Both the position numbers and the translations under genes were made by a program. A DNA stretch of 64,000 nucleotides from Arthrobacter sulfonylureivorans. Lineage in GTDB: Bacteria; Actinomycetota; Actinomycetes; Actinomycetales; Micrococcaceae. Positions 25,138-34,707 of this stretch are shown piece by piece (position 1 is the first letter of the stretch; the number at the start of each line of letters is the position of its first letter). Location of the stretch: assembly GCA_004000035.1 (NCBI GenBank), contig RJAE01000014.1, forward strand, positions 1 through 64,000. Reading direction: 5' to 3'. The notes under the pieces are model-generated. The model ran no database searches. It saw only the letters and a list, made by a program, of their open reading frames with translations, and was not told the origin of the DNA.

Positions 25138-26523
25138 CTACGGCCGGGACGGCGCGCGCTCTTTCGGACCCCGCGCCGGAGCGATCAGCCGGCCTACGCC
25201 GAGCGCCGTCTGCAGTACGAAGGCCTCCCGGGGCAGCAGCGGGTCCCAGCCGGTCACATCGCAGACCCGGCGCAGCCGGTAGCGCACGGTGTTGGCGTGG
25301 ACAAACAGTTCCCGCGCGGTGGCTTCCAGCGAATGCCCCAGCGACAGGTAGCTGGAGAGCGTTTCCACCAGCCCGTTGCCGGCGTTGACCAGCGGCACGT
25401 AGATGTACTTGTAGAGGTCCCGGCGGGCAATATCGTCGCCGGACATCACCCGTTCCGGCCACAGGTCGTTGGCCGCCACCGGCCGCGGCGCCGCCGGCCA
25501 GGCCTTCGCGGCGCTCAGCCCGGCAAACGCCGCCTGCGCCGAGCTGCTGGCGTCCACCAGCGAGCGGGCCTCGGGTCCATAGACCACGGGGCCGGGGCCG
25601 AAGAGGTCGGCCAGCCGGAGGAACGCGGTGTCCTGGTCCGTCACACCGCCCAGTACCAGGATCAGCCGGTCGCCCTGGATGCCCACCAGCGTGTCCGCGG
25701 CGTAGCGGGAGCTGGCGCGGCGCAGCTCGGTCACGAAGCTGGGGCCAGGTTCGCCGGGGGAGCCGCCCACCATCACCGTGATCGGGCCGGTGGTCTTCCA
25801 GCCGACGGCGGCAATCCGGGAGCGCAACGCATCGGAGCTTTCTCCGCGCAGGATGGCATCCACCACCAGCGCCTCCAGCCGGGTGTCCCACGAGCCGCGG
25901 GTCTCGGCAGCGCGGGCATAGACGTCGGCGGCGGCGAAGGCCACTTCGCGCGAGTAGCGCAGCACGGCTTCGCGCAACTGGGCCTCGTCGCTGCCGCCGG
26001 CCAGGTCCGGGACTTCGTCCTCCACCGCTTCGACCACCACGCGGATCAGCTGCAGGGCGCGCTGCAGGCTGATGGAGCGGGTCAGCTCGGTGGGGGCGGT
26101 GCCGAAGACGTCGTTCATCACCCACGCGGGGGAGGTGGGCCGTTCGTACCAGGTGACAAAGGACGCGATGCCCTTTTGCGCCACCAGGCCCAGCGCGGAC
26201 CGTTCATCCGGCCGCAGCCCTCGGTACCAGGGCAGGTCCGAGTCCAGCCGCTTCAGCGTGGCGGTGGCCAAGGCGCCGATTTTGGACCGTAGCCGGTCCA
26301 GTGTCTCGGGGTTGCCGGTGGCCGCGCGGTCGGCCTTGCGCCCTGCGGCGGCGCGGCGGCGCGCAGGTGACGGTGTCGACGTCGGCTTGTTCTCGGCGGA
26401 CTCCACCGCAGACTCCACCGCCGACTTTTCGGCGTTCTGCCCTGCTGCAGCCGCGGCCGCCGAGGCGGGCTGCGCAGGAGGCTGCGCGGCAGCTTTGGCG
26501 GTATCGGTCCGGGCTTGGGGCAT
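25138..26523 (-). CDS. PucR/CdaR-type transcriptional regulator (FasR-like)
   Basis: The 461-residue protein has a low-complexity Ala/Pro/Glu-rich head (about 60 residues), a helical middle domain, a GGDEF-like PucR middle region, and a C-terminal PucR helix-turn-helix (LSLGHSLEATARELFVH then ANTVRYRLRRVCDVTG). Directly upstream of fabD in the same orientation, it corresponds to Streptomyces FasR, an activator of the fabD-fabH-acpP-fabF operon. The ATG at 26523 is preferred; an in-frame ATG at 26559 would add 12 residues, and neither has a clear ribosome site. Confidence 0.88.
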   Translation of the reverse strand: MPQARTDTAKAAAQPPAQPASAAAAAAGQNAEKSAVESAVESAENKPTSTPSPARRRAAAGRKADRAATGNPETLDRLRSKIGALATATLKRLDSDLPWYRGLRPDERSALGLVAQKGIASFVTWYERPTSPAWVMNDVFGTAPTELTRSISLQRALQLIRVVVEAVEDEVPDLAGGSDEAQLREAVLRYSREVAFAAADVYARAAETRGSWDTRLEALVVDAILRGESSDALRSRIAAVGWKTTGPITVMVGGSPGEPGPSFVTELRRASSRYAADTLVGIQGDRLILVLGGVTDQDTAFLRLADLFGPGPVVYGPEARSLVDASSSAQAAFAGLSAAKAWPAAPRPVAANDLWPERVMSGDDIARRDLYKYIYVPLVNAGNGLVETLSSYLSLGHSLEATARELFVHANTVRYRLRRVCDVTGWDPLLPREAFVLQTALGVGRLIAPARGPKERAPSRP

Positions 26524-26587
26524 GCAATGAGCATACGCACTCGCCGGTGCAAGCTCCATTCGGTCTTTTGTGTGGTTCCTACTAAAA

Positions 26588-26629
26588 CAGGCGGCGGACC
26601 CGGCCGTGAAAGGCTGGGTCCGCCGCCTG
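26588..26629 (-). terminator. Rho-independent terminator of aceE
   Basis: A perfect 14-bp stem (CAGGCGGCGGACCC and complement) with a 14-nt loop is followed on the minus strand by TTTTAG. It lies 23 bases past the aceE stop and upstream of the regulator gene. Confidence 0.9.
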
Positions 26630-26651
26630 GATAGTGGCGCTGGTGTCGGGT

Positions 26652-29393
26652 TTAGGAGTCGCCTCCGGCGTTGCCCGAGGTGCCGGCGTTGACGTCCATC
26701 AGCCGGTACTTCTCGAACGCATCCTTGGCCATATTCGCGTCGACCTCGCCGCGCCGGGCCAGCATCTGCAGCGCCCGGACCACGATCGAGTGGCTGTCGA
26801 TCTTGAAGAAGCGCCGAGCGGCGGCACGGGTGTCGGAGAACCCGAAGCCGTCGGCGCCGAGTGTGGCGAACTCGTTGGGCAGGTACTGCCGGATCTGGTC
26901 CGGCACGGCCGCCATGTAGTCGCTGACCGCCACGATCGGGCCGGTGGCACCTTCAAGCTGCTGGGCGACGAACGGCTTGCGCGGCTCCGAACCCGGGTTC
27001 AGGAAGGCATCTTCCTCGGCGGCCAGGCCGTCGCGGCGCAACTCGTTCCAGCTCGTCACGGACCAGACATCGGCGGAAACGCCCCAGTCATCGGCGAGCA
27101 ACTGTTGGGCTTCCAGCGCCCACGGGACCGCCACGCCGGAGGCCAGCAGCTGCGTGCGCGGCCCGTCGATCTTGGCCGGAGCCAGCAGGTAGATGCCCTT
27201 GACTATTCCCTCCACGTCCAGTTCCTCTGGTTCCGCGGGCTGGACGATCGGCTCGTTGTACACGGTCAGGTAGTACATCACGTTGGGATCCGGATGGTTC
27301 CCGCCGTACATGCGCTCCAGTCCGGAACGCATGATATGCCCGATTTCGTAGCCGTAGGCCGGGTCGTAGGTGACCACGGCCGGATTCGTCGAGGCCAGGA
27401 TCGGCGACTGCCCGTCGGCGTGCTGCAGGCCTTCGCCGGTCAGCGTGGTCCGTCCCGCGGTGGCGCCGATCACGAAGCCGCGTGCCATCTGGTCCGCGGC
27501 GGCCCAGAAGAAGTCGCCGGTGCGCTGGAAGCCGAACATCGAGTAGAAGATGTAGATCGGCACCAGCGGTTCGCCGTGGGTGGCGTAGGAAGATCCGACG
27601 GCGGTGAAGGCGGCGGTGGAGCCGGCCTCGTTGATCCCGGTGTGCAGGATCTGGCCCTGCGGGGACTCCTTGTATGCCAGGACCAGGTCGCGGTCCACGG
27701 ACAGGTAGTTCTGGCCCTTGGGGTTGTAGATCTTCGCGGTCGGGAAGAACGAGTCCATGCCGAAGGTCCGGGCCTCGTCCGGGATGATCGGCACCACGCG
27801 GGCACCGAACTCCTTGTCCCGCATCAGGTCCTTCAGCAGCCGGACGAACGCCATGGTGGTGGCGGCCTGCTGCTTGCCGGAGCCGCGCCTGGCCACCTCG
27901 TAGGCCTTGTCGCCGGGCAGGTGCAGCTGCTTGTGCTCGGTCCGGCGTTCCGGCACGGCCCCGCCGAGGGCGGCGCGGCGTTCCATCATGTACTTAATCT
28001 CCGGGGCGTCGGCGCCCGGGTGGTAGTACGGCGGACGGTACGGATCGGCCTCGAGCTGCTCGTCGCTGATCGGGATGCGCAGGTGGTCGCGGAAGTCCTT
28101 CAGGTCCTGCAGGGTCAGCTTCTTCATCTGGTGGGTCGCGTTGCGGCCCTCGAAGTGCGTGCCCAGGCCGTAGCCCTTGACCGTCTGGGCCAGGACCACG
28201 GTGGGCTTGCCCTTGAACTTGGTCGCGGCATCGTAGGCGGCGTAGACCTTGTGGTAGTCGTGGCCGCCGCGCTTGAGGTTCCAGATCTGCTCGTCGGTCA
28301 TGTCCGCAACCATTTCCTTGGTCTGCGGAGTCTTGCCGAAGAAGTGCTCGCGGACGAACCCGCCGGACTCGGCCTTGTACGTCTGGTAGTCGCCGTCGAG
28401 GGTGGAGTTCATGATGTCCACCAGCGCGCCGTCGCGGTCCTTGTCCAGCAGGTCGTCCCACTCGCGGCCCCAGGTCACCTTGATCACGTGCCAGCCGGCA
28501 CCGCGGAAGAACGCCTCAAGCTCCTGCATGATCTTGCCGTTGCCGCGCACCGGGCCGTCCAGGCGCTGCAGGTTGCAGTTGATCACGAAGGTGAGGTTGT
28601 CCAGCTTTTCGTTGGCCGCCAGCTGCAGGAAGCCGCGCGACTCCGGCTCGTCCATCTCGCCGTCGCCCAGGAACGCCCAGACGTGCTGGTCCGAGGTGTC
28701 CTTGATCCCGCGGTTGTGCACGTAGCGGTTCAGCTGTGCCTGGTAAATGGCGTTGGCCGGGCCGATGCCCATCGAGACGGTGGGGAATTCCCAGAACTCG
28801 GGCATGGACCGCGGGTGCGGGTAGGACGGCAGGGCGTGGCCCTCGCGGGACTTTTCCTGCCGGAAGCCGTCAAGGTCTTCCTCGGTCAGCCGGCCTTCCA
28901 TGAATGCGCGCGCGTACATGCCGGGGGAGGCGTGGCCCTGGAAGAAGACATGGTCGCCGCCGCCGGGGTGGTCCTTGCCGCGGAAGAAGTGGTTGTAGCC
29001 CACTTCGTAGAGAGTGGCCGCGCCGGCGTAGGTGGAGATGTGCCCGCCCACGCCGATGTCCGGGCGCTGGGCGCGGTGCACCAGCATGGCCGCGTTCCAG
29101 CGCATCCAGGCGCGGTAGCGGCGTTCGGTCTCCTCGTCACCCGGGAACTCCGGTTCCTGGTCCACCGGAATGGTATTCACATAGTCGGTGGTGGTCACCA
29201 TCGGCACGCCAACACTCTGCGCACCTGCACGCTGCAGGAGGGAGCGGACAATGTACTGGGCCCGTTCGGTGCCCCGGGAATCCACCAGGTCGTCGAAGGA
29301 CTCAATCCATTCGGCGGTTTCATCGGGATCGCGATCCGACAGCTGGCTTGTCAGCCCGCTCAGGATGTGCGAGGTATCTTCTCCTGCGCTCAC
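26652..29393 (-). CDS. aceE: Pyruvate dehydrogenase E1 component, homodimeric
   Basis: This thiamin-diphosphate enzyme decarboxylates pyruvate and passes the acetyl group to E2 lipoyl domains to make acetyl-CoA. The 913-residue protein is of the single-chain AceE type. It shows [20 protein letters not shown], the ThDP motif [12 protein letters not shown] near residue 230 with [20 protein letters not shown], and a transketolase-like middle and C-terminal domain. The GTG at 29393 is chosen because GAGAGG lies upstream at proper spacing; TTG at 29399 is an alternative. It stands alone with its own terminator. Its acetyl-CoA feeds the neighbouring fatty-acid operon. Confidence 0.97.
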   Translation of the reverse strand: MSAGEDTSHILSGLTSQLSDRDPDETAEWIESFDDLVDSRGTERAQYIVRSLLQRAGAQSVGVPMVTTTDYVNTIPVDQEPEFPGDEETERRYRAWMRWNAAMLVHRAQRPDIGVGGHISTYAGAATLYEVGYNHFFRGKDHPGGGDHVFFQGHASPGMYARAFMEGRLTEEDLDGFRQEKSREGHALPSYPHPRSMPEFWEFPTVSMGIGPANAIYQAQLNRYVHNRGIKDTSDQHVWAFLGDGEMDEPESRGFLQLAANEKLDNLTFVINCNLQRLDGPVRGNGKIMQELEAFFRGAGWHVIKVTWGREWDDLLDKDRDGALVDIMNSTLDGDYQTYKAESGGFVREHFFGKTPQTKEMVADMTDEQIWNLKRGGHDYHKVYAAYDAATKFKGKPTVVLAQTVKGYGLGTHFEGRNATHQMKKLTLQDLKDFRDHLRIPISDEQLEADPYRPPYYHPGADAPEIKYMMERRAALGGAVPERRTEHKQLHLPGDKAYEVARRGSGKQQAATTMAFVRLLKDLMRDKEFGARVVPIIPDEARTFGMDSFFPTAKIYNPKGQNYLSVDRDLVLAYKESPQGQILHTGINEAGSTAAFTAVGSSYATHGEPLVPIYIFYSMFGFQRTGDFFWAAADQMARGFVIGATAGRTTLTGEGLQHADGQSPILASTNPAVVTYDPAYGYEIGHIMRSGLERMYGGNHPDPNVMYYLTVYNEPIVQPAEPEELDVEGIVKGIYLLAPAKIDGPRTQLLASGVAVPWALEAQQLLADDWGVSADVWSVTSWNELRRDGLAAEEDAFLNPGSEPRKPFVAQQLEGATGPIVAVSDYMAAVPDQIRQYLPNEFATLGADGFGFSDTRAAARRFFKIDSHSIVVRALQMLARRGEVDANMAKDAFEKYRLMDVNAGTSGNAGGDS

Positions 29394-29812
29394 GTCCAAC
29401 CTCTCATACGTGCAGATTGTGTCTGCGCTTTACGTGGCATAGCGACCCGGCGCAAGGTCCGGCCGGGAGGATATTCTTCACTGCCACTCTAACTGTTCAC
29501 CGCATTACAGCGCAGCCGAAGCCCCGCATGCCAGTTATTACGACGACGGCGCGCGGGGTGCGTTATCGGCTGCCTCGGTGCCGCCCCGCGTAGGCCGGGC
29601 GCACCGCCGCCGACCCGCCGCACCAAAACCGGGCGCACCGCCGTCGTACTTGTTCCGTGTCCCCCCTCAAAAGAGGGGCGCGCCGGGACAAAATTCCGCA
29701 CCGTCTTGCGGGTGGCTTGAAGCGATGGCGATTAGGGTGTTGGCTTGTAACTAGCAACACGCTCACCTGTGACCGGTGGGCGGATCAATACGTTCCATAC
29801 AGGAGGAGCACA
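29394..29812. other. Divergent intergenic region between aceE and the DUF3052 gene
   Basis: The 419-base region must hold the promoters of both divergent genes. It contains a direct repeat CCGGGCGCACCGCCG at about 29597 and 29630, and a GC-rich block between them. No clear -10/-35 pair or RNA gene is visible. Confidence 0.4.
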
Positions 29813-30235
29813 GTGGGCGAGGCCGAAGCCGCCGCGGTAGAGAATGTGGCAGGCAATTTGGGTTTCAAAGACGGAGACCTGATCCAGGAATTCGGCTACG
29901 ACGAGGACGTGGACTTCGATCTGCGCGACGACATCGAGGACCTCACCGGCTCCGAGCTGCTCACCGAGGACGACCACGACGTGGTTGACGCGGCGATCCT
30001 GTGGTGGCGCGACGGCGACGGGGACCTGGTGGACACGCTGGTCGATGCACAGACCACGCTCGCCCCGGGCGGCGTGGTGTGGCTCCTGACGCCGAAGTCG
30101 GGCCGCGACGGCTACGTGCCGGCATCCGATGTCCAGGAAGCGGCGCCGACCGCCGGCCTGCACGTGACCACGTCCGCCGGCGTGTCCAGCGACTGGTCCG
30201 CGAACCGGCTGGTCAACAAGCGGACCAACAAGTGA
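29813..30235 (+). CDS. DUF3052 family protein
   Basis: The 140-residue acidic protein starts at a GTG with AGGAGGAG 4-11 bases upstream, a very strong site. It matches the actinobacterial DUF3052 family: NVAGNLGFKDGDLIQEFGYD near the start, DAAILWWRDGDGDLVDTLVD in the middle, and the GGVVWLLTPKSGRDGYV region. The family is often found next to AhpE-type peroxiredoxins, as here; its function is unknown. Its stop overlaps the next start (GTGA). Confidence 0.93.
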   Translation: MGEAEAAAVENVAGNLGFKDGDLIQEFGYDEDVDFDLRDDIEDLTGSELLTEDDHDVVDAAILWWRDGDGDLVDTLVDAQTTLAPGGVVWLLTPKSGRDGYVPASDVQEAAPTAGLHVTTSAGVSSDWSANRLVNKRTNK

Positions 30236-30696
30236 GCGTGGCTGCACCGCAAGTGGGCCGGCCCGCGCCCGATTTCGAGCTGGTCAACCAGTTCGGCGAA
30301 CCCATCAAGCTGTCCGCGCTGCGCGGCGGCAACGTGGTGGTGGTGTTCTACCCGTTCGCATTCTCCGGCATCTGCACCGGCGAGCTGTGCGAACTGCGCG
30401 ACGACCTGAACGTCTTCCGTAGCGAAAACGCCCGCGTCATAGCGGTCTCGGTGGACCACAAGTTCGCGCTGCGTGCCTTCGCCGAGCAGGAGGGCTACGA
30501 GTTCGACCTGCTGGCAGATTTCTGGCCGCACGGCGAGGTGGCCAAGGCCTACGGCGTGTTCGACGAGGAATCCGGCATGGCGCTGCGCGGTACCTTCATC
30601 ATCGACGCCGAGGGCATCCTGCGGCACGAGATCCGCAATCCGCGCGGCCAGGCCCGCGACATCCAGGAATACCACCGCGTGCTGAAAGAGCTTTAG
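30232..30696 (+). CDS. AhpE-type peroxiredoxin
   Basis: The 154-residue thioredoxin-fold protein resembles mycobacterial AhpE, which reduces hydroperoxides. The peroxidatic Cys is in FAFSGICTGELCELRDD; a second Cys five residues later is not typical of 1-Cys AhpE and might resolve the disulfide. LADFWPHGEVAKAYGVF and GMALRGTFIIDAEG are close family matches. The GTG at 30232 overlaps the upstream stop by four bases; GTG 30238 is an alternative. The pair DUF3052-AhpE is conserved in related actinobacteria, suggesting a shared redox role. Confidence 0.93.
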   Translation: MSVAAPQVGRPAPDFELVNQFGEPIKLSALRGGNVVVVFYPFAFSGICTGELCELRDDLNVFRSENARVIAVSVDHKFALRAFAEQEGYEFDLLADFWPHGEVAKAYGVFDEESGMALRGTFIIDAEGILRHEIRNPRGQARDIQEYHRVLKEL

Positions 30697-30701
30697 CCGC
30701 C

Positions 30702-31535
30702 ATGGAGCTGCTGGCGCCGGCGCTCGAGCTGCTGGCCGGACGCCGTCTGGCCGTCCTGACCGGCGCCGGCCTCAGCACCGATTCCGGCATTCCGGATTAC
30801 CGCGGCCCCACATCGGTGCCGCGGACTCCGATGACCTACCAGCAGTTTGTCGGGGATGAGGAACTGCGCCGCCGCTACTGGGCGCGCAACCACGTTGGCT
30901 GGCGGCACATGCACCACGCCGCGCCGAACCCCGGCCACTACGCGCTGGCCGCGATGGAAAGCAACGGCGTGGTGGGCGGGCTGATCACGCAGAACGTGGA
31001 CCGGCTGCACGAAGACGCCGGCAGCGTGAACGTGATCGACCTGCACGGCCGTTTTGACCAGGTCGTCTGCCTGAACTGCGGCGACGCCACTACTCGCACC
31101 TCGCTGGCGCGCCGGCTGGAGGAGCTCAACCCCGCTTACGCCGCCACCGGGGATGCCGGCGACGTGGCCCCGGACGCCGATGCCGACGTCGCCCACACCG
31201 CCCACTTCGTGGTGGCTGATTGCCTGGTCTGCGGCGGCATGCTCAAACCGGACTTCGTCTACTTCGGCGAAAACGTGCCCAGAGACCGGGTGGCCGCCGC
31301 CTACGCCATGGTAGACGACGGCGATGCGCTGCTGGTGGCAGGTTCCTCGCTGACGGTGATGAGCGGCCTGCGCTTTGTCCGTCACGCCGCCAAGCAGGGC
31401 AAGCCTGTGGTCATCATCAACCGCGGCGCCACCCGCGGCGACAACCTGGCCGACGTGAAGCTGGAAACCGGCGTCTCCGAGTCGCTGGGCTACCTGGCTG
31501 CGGAGTTGCCCGGTCTGCTCCAGCAGCCCGCCTGA
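30702..31535 (+). CDS. Sir2-family NAD-dependent protein deacylase
   Basis: The 277-residue sirtuin has GAGLSTDSGIPDYRGP (residues 20-35) for NAD binding, TQNVDRLHEDAGS, the catalytic His in VIDLHGRFDQVVC, and zinc ligands in CLNCGD and CLVCGG. The C-terminal VAGSSLTVMSG and VIINRGATRGD complete the Rossmann fold. It starts six bases after the peroxiredoxin stop, so it is probably cotranscribed. Its targets are unknown; bacterial sirtuins often deacetylate metabolic enzymes such as acetyl-CoA synthetase. Confidence 0.93.
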   Translation: MELLAPALELLAGRRLAVLTGAGLSTDSGIPDYRGPTSVPRTPMTYQQFVGDEELRRRYWARNHVGWRHMHHAAPNPGHYALAAMESNGVVGGLITQNVDRLHEDAGSVNVIDLHGRFDQVVCLNCGDATTRTSLARRLEELNPAYAATGDAGDVAPDADADVAHTAHFVVADCLVCGGMLKPDFVYFGENVPRDRVAAAYAMVDDGDALLVAGSSLTVMSGLRFVRHAAKQGKPVVIINRGATRGDNLADVKLETGVSESLGYLAAELPGLLQQPA

Positions 31536-31752
31536 AGCTCCCTCCACGCCGCCTGAACCACTCCCGAAACGGACGACGGCGGAGCCTCGAGACTGTGCCC
31601 TGGCCCACCTGAGCAGCCAGTCAGGTTTATCGTCCTATCGTGTTGATTGCCACGGAGGTTTAGTTGGCGTTCAGACCCATTTATCCGGTAGAGTAAATCC
31701 TCGTGATGTTGCGGCGGATAACGCTCCGCGGTCCCGCTTTCGACATTACAAC

Positions 31753-31825
31753 GGGTCTTTAGCTCAGCTGGTAGAGCGCCACGTTTACACCGTGGATGTC
31801 ATCGGTTCGATCCCGGTAGGACCCA
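31753..31825 (+). tRNA. tRNA-Val (anticodon UAC)
   Basis: The 73-nt sequence folds as a complete cloverleaf. The acceptor stem GGGTCTT pairs with AGGACCC with one G-T wobble; the D arm contains AGCTCAGCTGGTAGAGC; the anticodon stem CCACG/CGTGG holds loop TTTACAC with anticodon TAC; and the T arm contains GGTTCGATCCC. CCA is not encoded. A 19-bp terminator follows 5 bases later. Confidence 0.97.
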
Positions 31826-31830
31826 CGTTC

Positions 31831-31874
31831 AACCCCGTGTTTCCCAGGCGAGACTGCCTGGGAAACACGGGGTT
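31831..31874 (+). terminator. Terminator of tRNA-Val
   Basis: A perfect 19-bp stem (AACCCCGTGTTTCCCAGGC and its complement) with a 6-nt loop is followed by CTTCGTTT. Confidence 0.93.
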
Positions 31875-32072
31875 CTTCGTTTCCCGGCCACTCCTTGGGT
31901 CCTAGCAGTTGTGAGCTGAGTACGGGATTGCCGAATCCTGAGCAGATCTTAGGCCGCGGCGTCCCGGTTCAGGGGTAACGTTTGTCTCCCGGCGACGACT
32001 ACATGGGGGTAGGGAAACCGGATTGATGAGGTGACAGCCCCGCCGTCTGTGGGGGAGGGGCGGGGCTGTTCC

Positions 32073-32315
32073 TCATGGCCGTGGGATGTGCCGGATGAAG
32101 TATTCGTCCGTGTGCAGCATCCGGCGGCGGTTGAACCTGTTTTCGCGAATCCAGACCACACCCAGCCCCGCGGCCGTACTCTCCACGCGGCCCCGGTAGT
32201 AGACCACGTCGTTTTGCCCGGCTTCCACCTGGTCTCCCCGATGGAACTGGGAAAGATCGGCCAGCCACACCGGACGATCGGCAAGATCATCGTCCCGCTG
32301 GTGCTTTTCTGACAT
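32073..32315 (-). CDS. Small hypothetical protein
   Basis: The 80-residue protein starts at ATG 32315, with an excellent AAGGAGG six bases upstream on the minus strand, which is the main support for the gene. The sequence is polar and rich in Arg and Asp, starting MSEKHQRDDDLADRPVWLAD. It contains a strand-rich middle (DVVYYRGRVESTAAGLGVVW) that could be a small beta-barrel, and ends with Arg/His-rich sequence. No family recognised. It lies between tRNA-Val and the IS1249-type element. A frame extension to 32432 has no ribosome site. Confidence 0.6.
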   Translation of the reverse strand: MSEKHQRDDDLADRPVWLADLSQFHRGDQVEAGQNDVVYYRGRVESTAAGLGVVWIRENRFNRRRMLHTDEYFIRHIPRP

Positions 32316-32501
32316 GACGGCCTCCTTGGAAAGAGCGTTCCTCTCCATGGTGCAAGCACGACGTTGCAACGGCGTTTCCGGGACGTTATTTCGAGGCAAA
32401 GGCCCCAGCCTTGCCTCCTTGCCGGCGGGCAAGCGGCGGCAGGGGATGTATGGACAATCGAGGCCTTATTCCCGCCGCTGACCCCGGAGCAGTAGCAGCA
32501 G

Positions 32502-33796
32502 GGATTATAGGCCATTAATGTGTGTCCGGTAGCGTCTGCTTCCCCGTGCTGGTGCGGCTAAATCCGGTTCGGCATACTCCGGATCCTTTATTCGTGGAGG
32601 GTGCTTGATTATCCGGATGATTGTGCCCTCTGCGGCGGGACGCTTAAACGCAACGGAAAAACGACTGCCGGCTCGACCCGATGGCGGTGCAAGGAATGCG
32701 GGGCCAGCACGTCCGTGCGCAGACCGCGCCCTGACGTGGCCCGCCGGCACGACCTCGGCGCATTCCTGGGCTGGCTGCTGAGCAAAGATTCCCAGGCCCG
32801 GGTTGACGGCACCACGACCGGCCGGACACTGCGCCGCCGCATCGCGTGGTGCTGGAACGTGGTCCCGCAGATACCGGCCACCGGCCCGATCCACGACGAG
32901 GTCCAGCTCGACGGGATCTACCTCTCCGGCGGCTGGTGCTGCCTGATCGCAATCGCCGGCGGGCACGTGATCGGCTGGCAGTGGTGCGATACCGAGAAAG
33001 CCGCAGCCTGGACTGCACTTTTAGAAAAGTTTCCTGCACCGCGCGCCGTGATCGTCGACGGAGGCTCCGGCCTCGCGTCAGCACTGAAGCGGACCTGGCC
33101 CGAAACCAGGATCCAGCGCTGCCTGGTCCACGTCCAACGCAACGTCCGCGTGCTGCTGACGCTGCGTCCACGGACGAAAGCGGGACGGCAGCTCAGAGCC
33201 CTTTCCCTGGCGCTGACCCGGATCAAGAACCGAGACGAGGCCCTGGCCTGGCTGAACGCCCTGAACGCCTGGCACGCGACCCACAAAGACCTTCTCGCCG
33301 AACGCACCTACCGCGGAACCGGTCCCGCACCCACACACGCCACAACGAACCAGACCTGGTGGTACACCCACTACCGGCTCCGCCGCGCCTACCAACTGCT
33401 GGCCCGCTGCGTCCGCCAGGAAGTGCTCTTCACCTACCTGCACCCCGACCTGGCCGCCCTGCAGATCGCTTCCACCACCAACCGCATCGAGGGCGGAATC
33501 AACGCCGGAATCCGCCACCTGCTGCGCAACCACCGCGGCCTGCCGGCAGAGCACCGCAAACGCGCCGTCGAGTGGTACCTCTACCAACGCAGCGAGAACC
33601 CCGGACCGCCCTGGAAACTGATCCGGCCGGAACACTACGAACCGGTGACAGCAACAAAGGGAGAAATCGAAGAGCAACTCGGACCGGCAGTACTCGGTAC
33701 CGCGGCCGTTGCGGAAGAAGGCCTCTGGGCACGCTCAGGATGGGCAGGCAGAACATGACACACCCGAGCCAGACACACTTTTTTGGCCTATAACCC
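32502..33796 (+). mobile_element. IS1249-type (IS256-family) insertion sequence, complete (1295 bp)
   Basis: Imperfect 28-bp terminal inverted repeats start GGATTATAGGCC (left) and GGGTTATAGGCC (right, reverse strand) and share GTGTGTC further in; 23 of 28 positions match. The element is flanked by an 8-bp direct repeat AGCAGCAG at 32494-32501 and 33797-33804, the target-duplication size of IS256. One intact transposase gene fills it. Confidence 0.92.
32601..33758 (+). CDS. IS1249-family transposase
   Basis: The 385-residue protein has an N-terminal zinc ribbon (CALCGGTL and CKECG, residues 8-34) typical of the IS1249 branch, followed by the mutator-type catalytic core. The likely DDE residues are Asp in DEVQLDGIYLSGG, Asp in AVIVDGGSGLA, and Glu in TTNRIEGGINAGIRHLL. 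The C-terminus extends to SGWAGRT. The GTG start at 32601 is abutted by GTGGAGG, leaving almost no spacer, so initiation may be inefficient. The frame is undamaged and the element has both ends, so it may be mobile. Confidence 0.93.
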   Translation: MLDYPDDCALCGGTLKRNGKTTAGSTRWRCKECGASTSVRRPRPDVARRHDLGAFLGWLLSKDSQARVDGTTTGRTLRRRIAWCWNVVPQIPATGPIHDEVQLDGIYLSGGWCCLIAIAGGHVIGWQWCDTEKAAAWTALLEKFPAPRAVIVDGGSGLASALKRTWPETRIQRCLVHVQRNVRVLLTLRPRTKAGRQLRALSLALTRIKNRDEALAWLNALNAWHATHKDLLAERTYRGTGPAPTHATTNQTWWYTHYRLRRAYQLLARCVRQEVLFTYLHPDLAALQIASTTNRIEGGINAGIRHLLRNHRGLPAEHRKRAVEWYLYQRSENPGPPWKLIRPEHYEPVTATKGEIEEQLGPAVLGTAAVAEEGLWARSGWAGRT

Positions 33797-33823
33797 AGCA
33801 GCAGGCCCGCGAGGTTAAAAGGG

Positions 33824-33856
33824 AAAGGCACTGTCCCGGGGAGGGACAGTGCCTTT
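33824..33856. terminator. Strong hairpin just outside the IS1249-type element
   Basis: A perfect 14-bp stem (AAAGGCACTGTCCC and complement) with a 5-nt loop has A-rich and T-rich flanks and could terminate in either direction. It lies 20 bases outside the target duplication and thus predates the insertion. Confidence 0.75.
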
Positions 33857-34237
33857 CGGGCAGCCGTTAGATGGGGGATCAACGGAACTGCCAGGGGATC
33901 GGCGGTGCAGCGCTTGGAGATGGGGGCTCCAAGGCGTTCAAATGGCAACCGCCTCGGGCTAGTCTGCCATGGCGATGGGCATTTCTCAACCACAATCATT
34001 GAACTTCCCAACGTGTCGTCTCAAGGGCGTGCTTACGGGCGAAATCGGGGCCCGGCGCAGGCTCGTTGCGCTCCCGGAGAGCCACCCGAAAGCTTGCATA
34101 TTGCATACCTTAAGCCAAGACTGAGCCGACGTTGCGTCATGCAATAACGGTTAAGCAACGGAGCTTTCGAACCCTCCACAACCACCCGACCGTCTGTAAA
34201 GCTGTACCGGTCATGCTGGTTTTCGTTGGGGGCAACA
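33857..34237. other. Gene-free region with paired TTGC-rich direct repeats
   Basis: No supported gene lies in these 381 bases. An AT-richer patch holds two related 25-27-base segments ending TTAAGCCAA and TTAAGCAA (34094-34118 and 34132-34158). The first includes TTGCATA twice in tandem. They may be regulatory sites for the next gene. Confidence 0.4.
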
Positions 34238-34579
34238 ATGGATAGATTCTGCCGCAGTGCAGGCCACACCTTCATCCACACGCGCACGGTCACGTCCAGA
34301 CGCTGCGCCTATTGCGGGACCCATCGCTGGCCGTGGTCGGTGCAGGACCCAGGCCAGATGTCGCGGCGGGACCTGGTGGAGGAAAGTAAGCTGCTCGCGG
34401 CAACCCAGCACAACGTCTTCAATCCAGAGGCTCCTTTGGTCATGCCGCTCGACGTCGAAACGGGCGAGGACAATGCCGGTGCCGCTGCCGGCCCGGGTGC
34501 TCCCGCCGAGGAAGCTGCCGGTGATGAGGCCATCGACGCCTGGCTGCGCTTCCGCCCCTCCACGACATCGGGCGAATGA
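34238..34579 (+). CDS. Hypothetical protein with a possible N-terminal zinc-binding segment
   Basis: The 113-residue frame starts at ATG 34238 with GGGGG six bases upstream. Residues 5-30 contain Cys and His residues (FCRSAGHTFIH, RRCAYCGTHRWPW) that could form a small zinc knuckle. The remainder is Ala/Glu-rich and acidic, probably disordered, ending in a short helical DAWLRFRPS. No family is recognised. It lies between the IS1249-type element and gnd on the same strand as gnd. Support is moderate: composition is plausible for a protein, but there is no homology evidence. Confidence 0.45.
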   Translation: MDRFCRSAGHTFIHTRTVTSRRCAYCGTHRWPWSVQDPGQMSRRDLVEESKLLAATQHNVFNPEAPLVMPLDVETGEDNAGAAAGPGAPAEEAAGDEAIDAWLRFRPSTTSGE

Positions 34580-34707
34580 GCGCAAGGTAACGCCGGGCCA
34601 CTTAGCCGGTCCGCCCGGTCGCGACTAGGCTTGTTGAGGAACCTCGGCCCGCTCGGGCTGTTCGCTGACGTCCCTGCCCGCGGGGACCGCCCACACTTGG
34701 AGATTCA

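Noticed and set aside
24118-26292. Long plus-strand open frame opposite fabD and the PucR-type regulator
   Set aside because: Low-complexity Arg/Gly/Gln-rich translation antisense to two confirmed genes.
26634-29492. Long plus-strand open frame opposite aceE
   Set aside because: It is antisense to a fully motif-supported aceE; it is a product of high-GC codon bias and has no recognisable domain.
31664-31694. Promoter TTGGCG/TAGAGT for tRNA-Val
   Set aside because: The spacing of 19 bases is poor and other AT-rich hexamers are equally good, so no promoter is called.
31949-32515. Longer minus-strand frame overlapping the 32073 gene and the IS left end
   Set aside because: It crosses the insertion-sequence border and has no ribosome site, whereas the other frame has a strong one.
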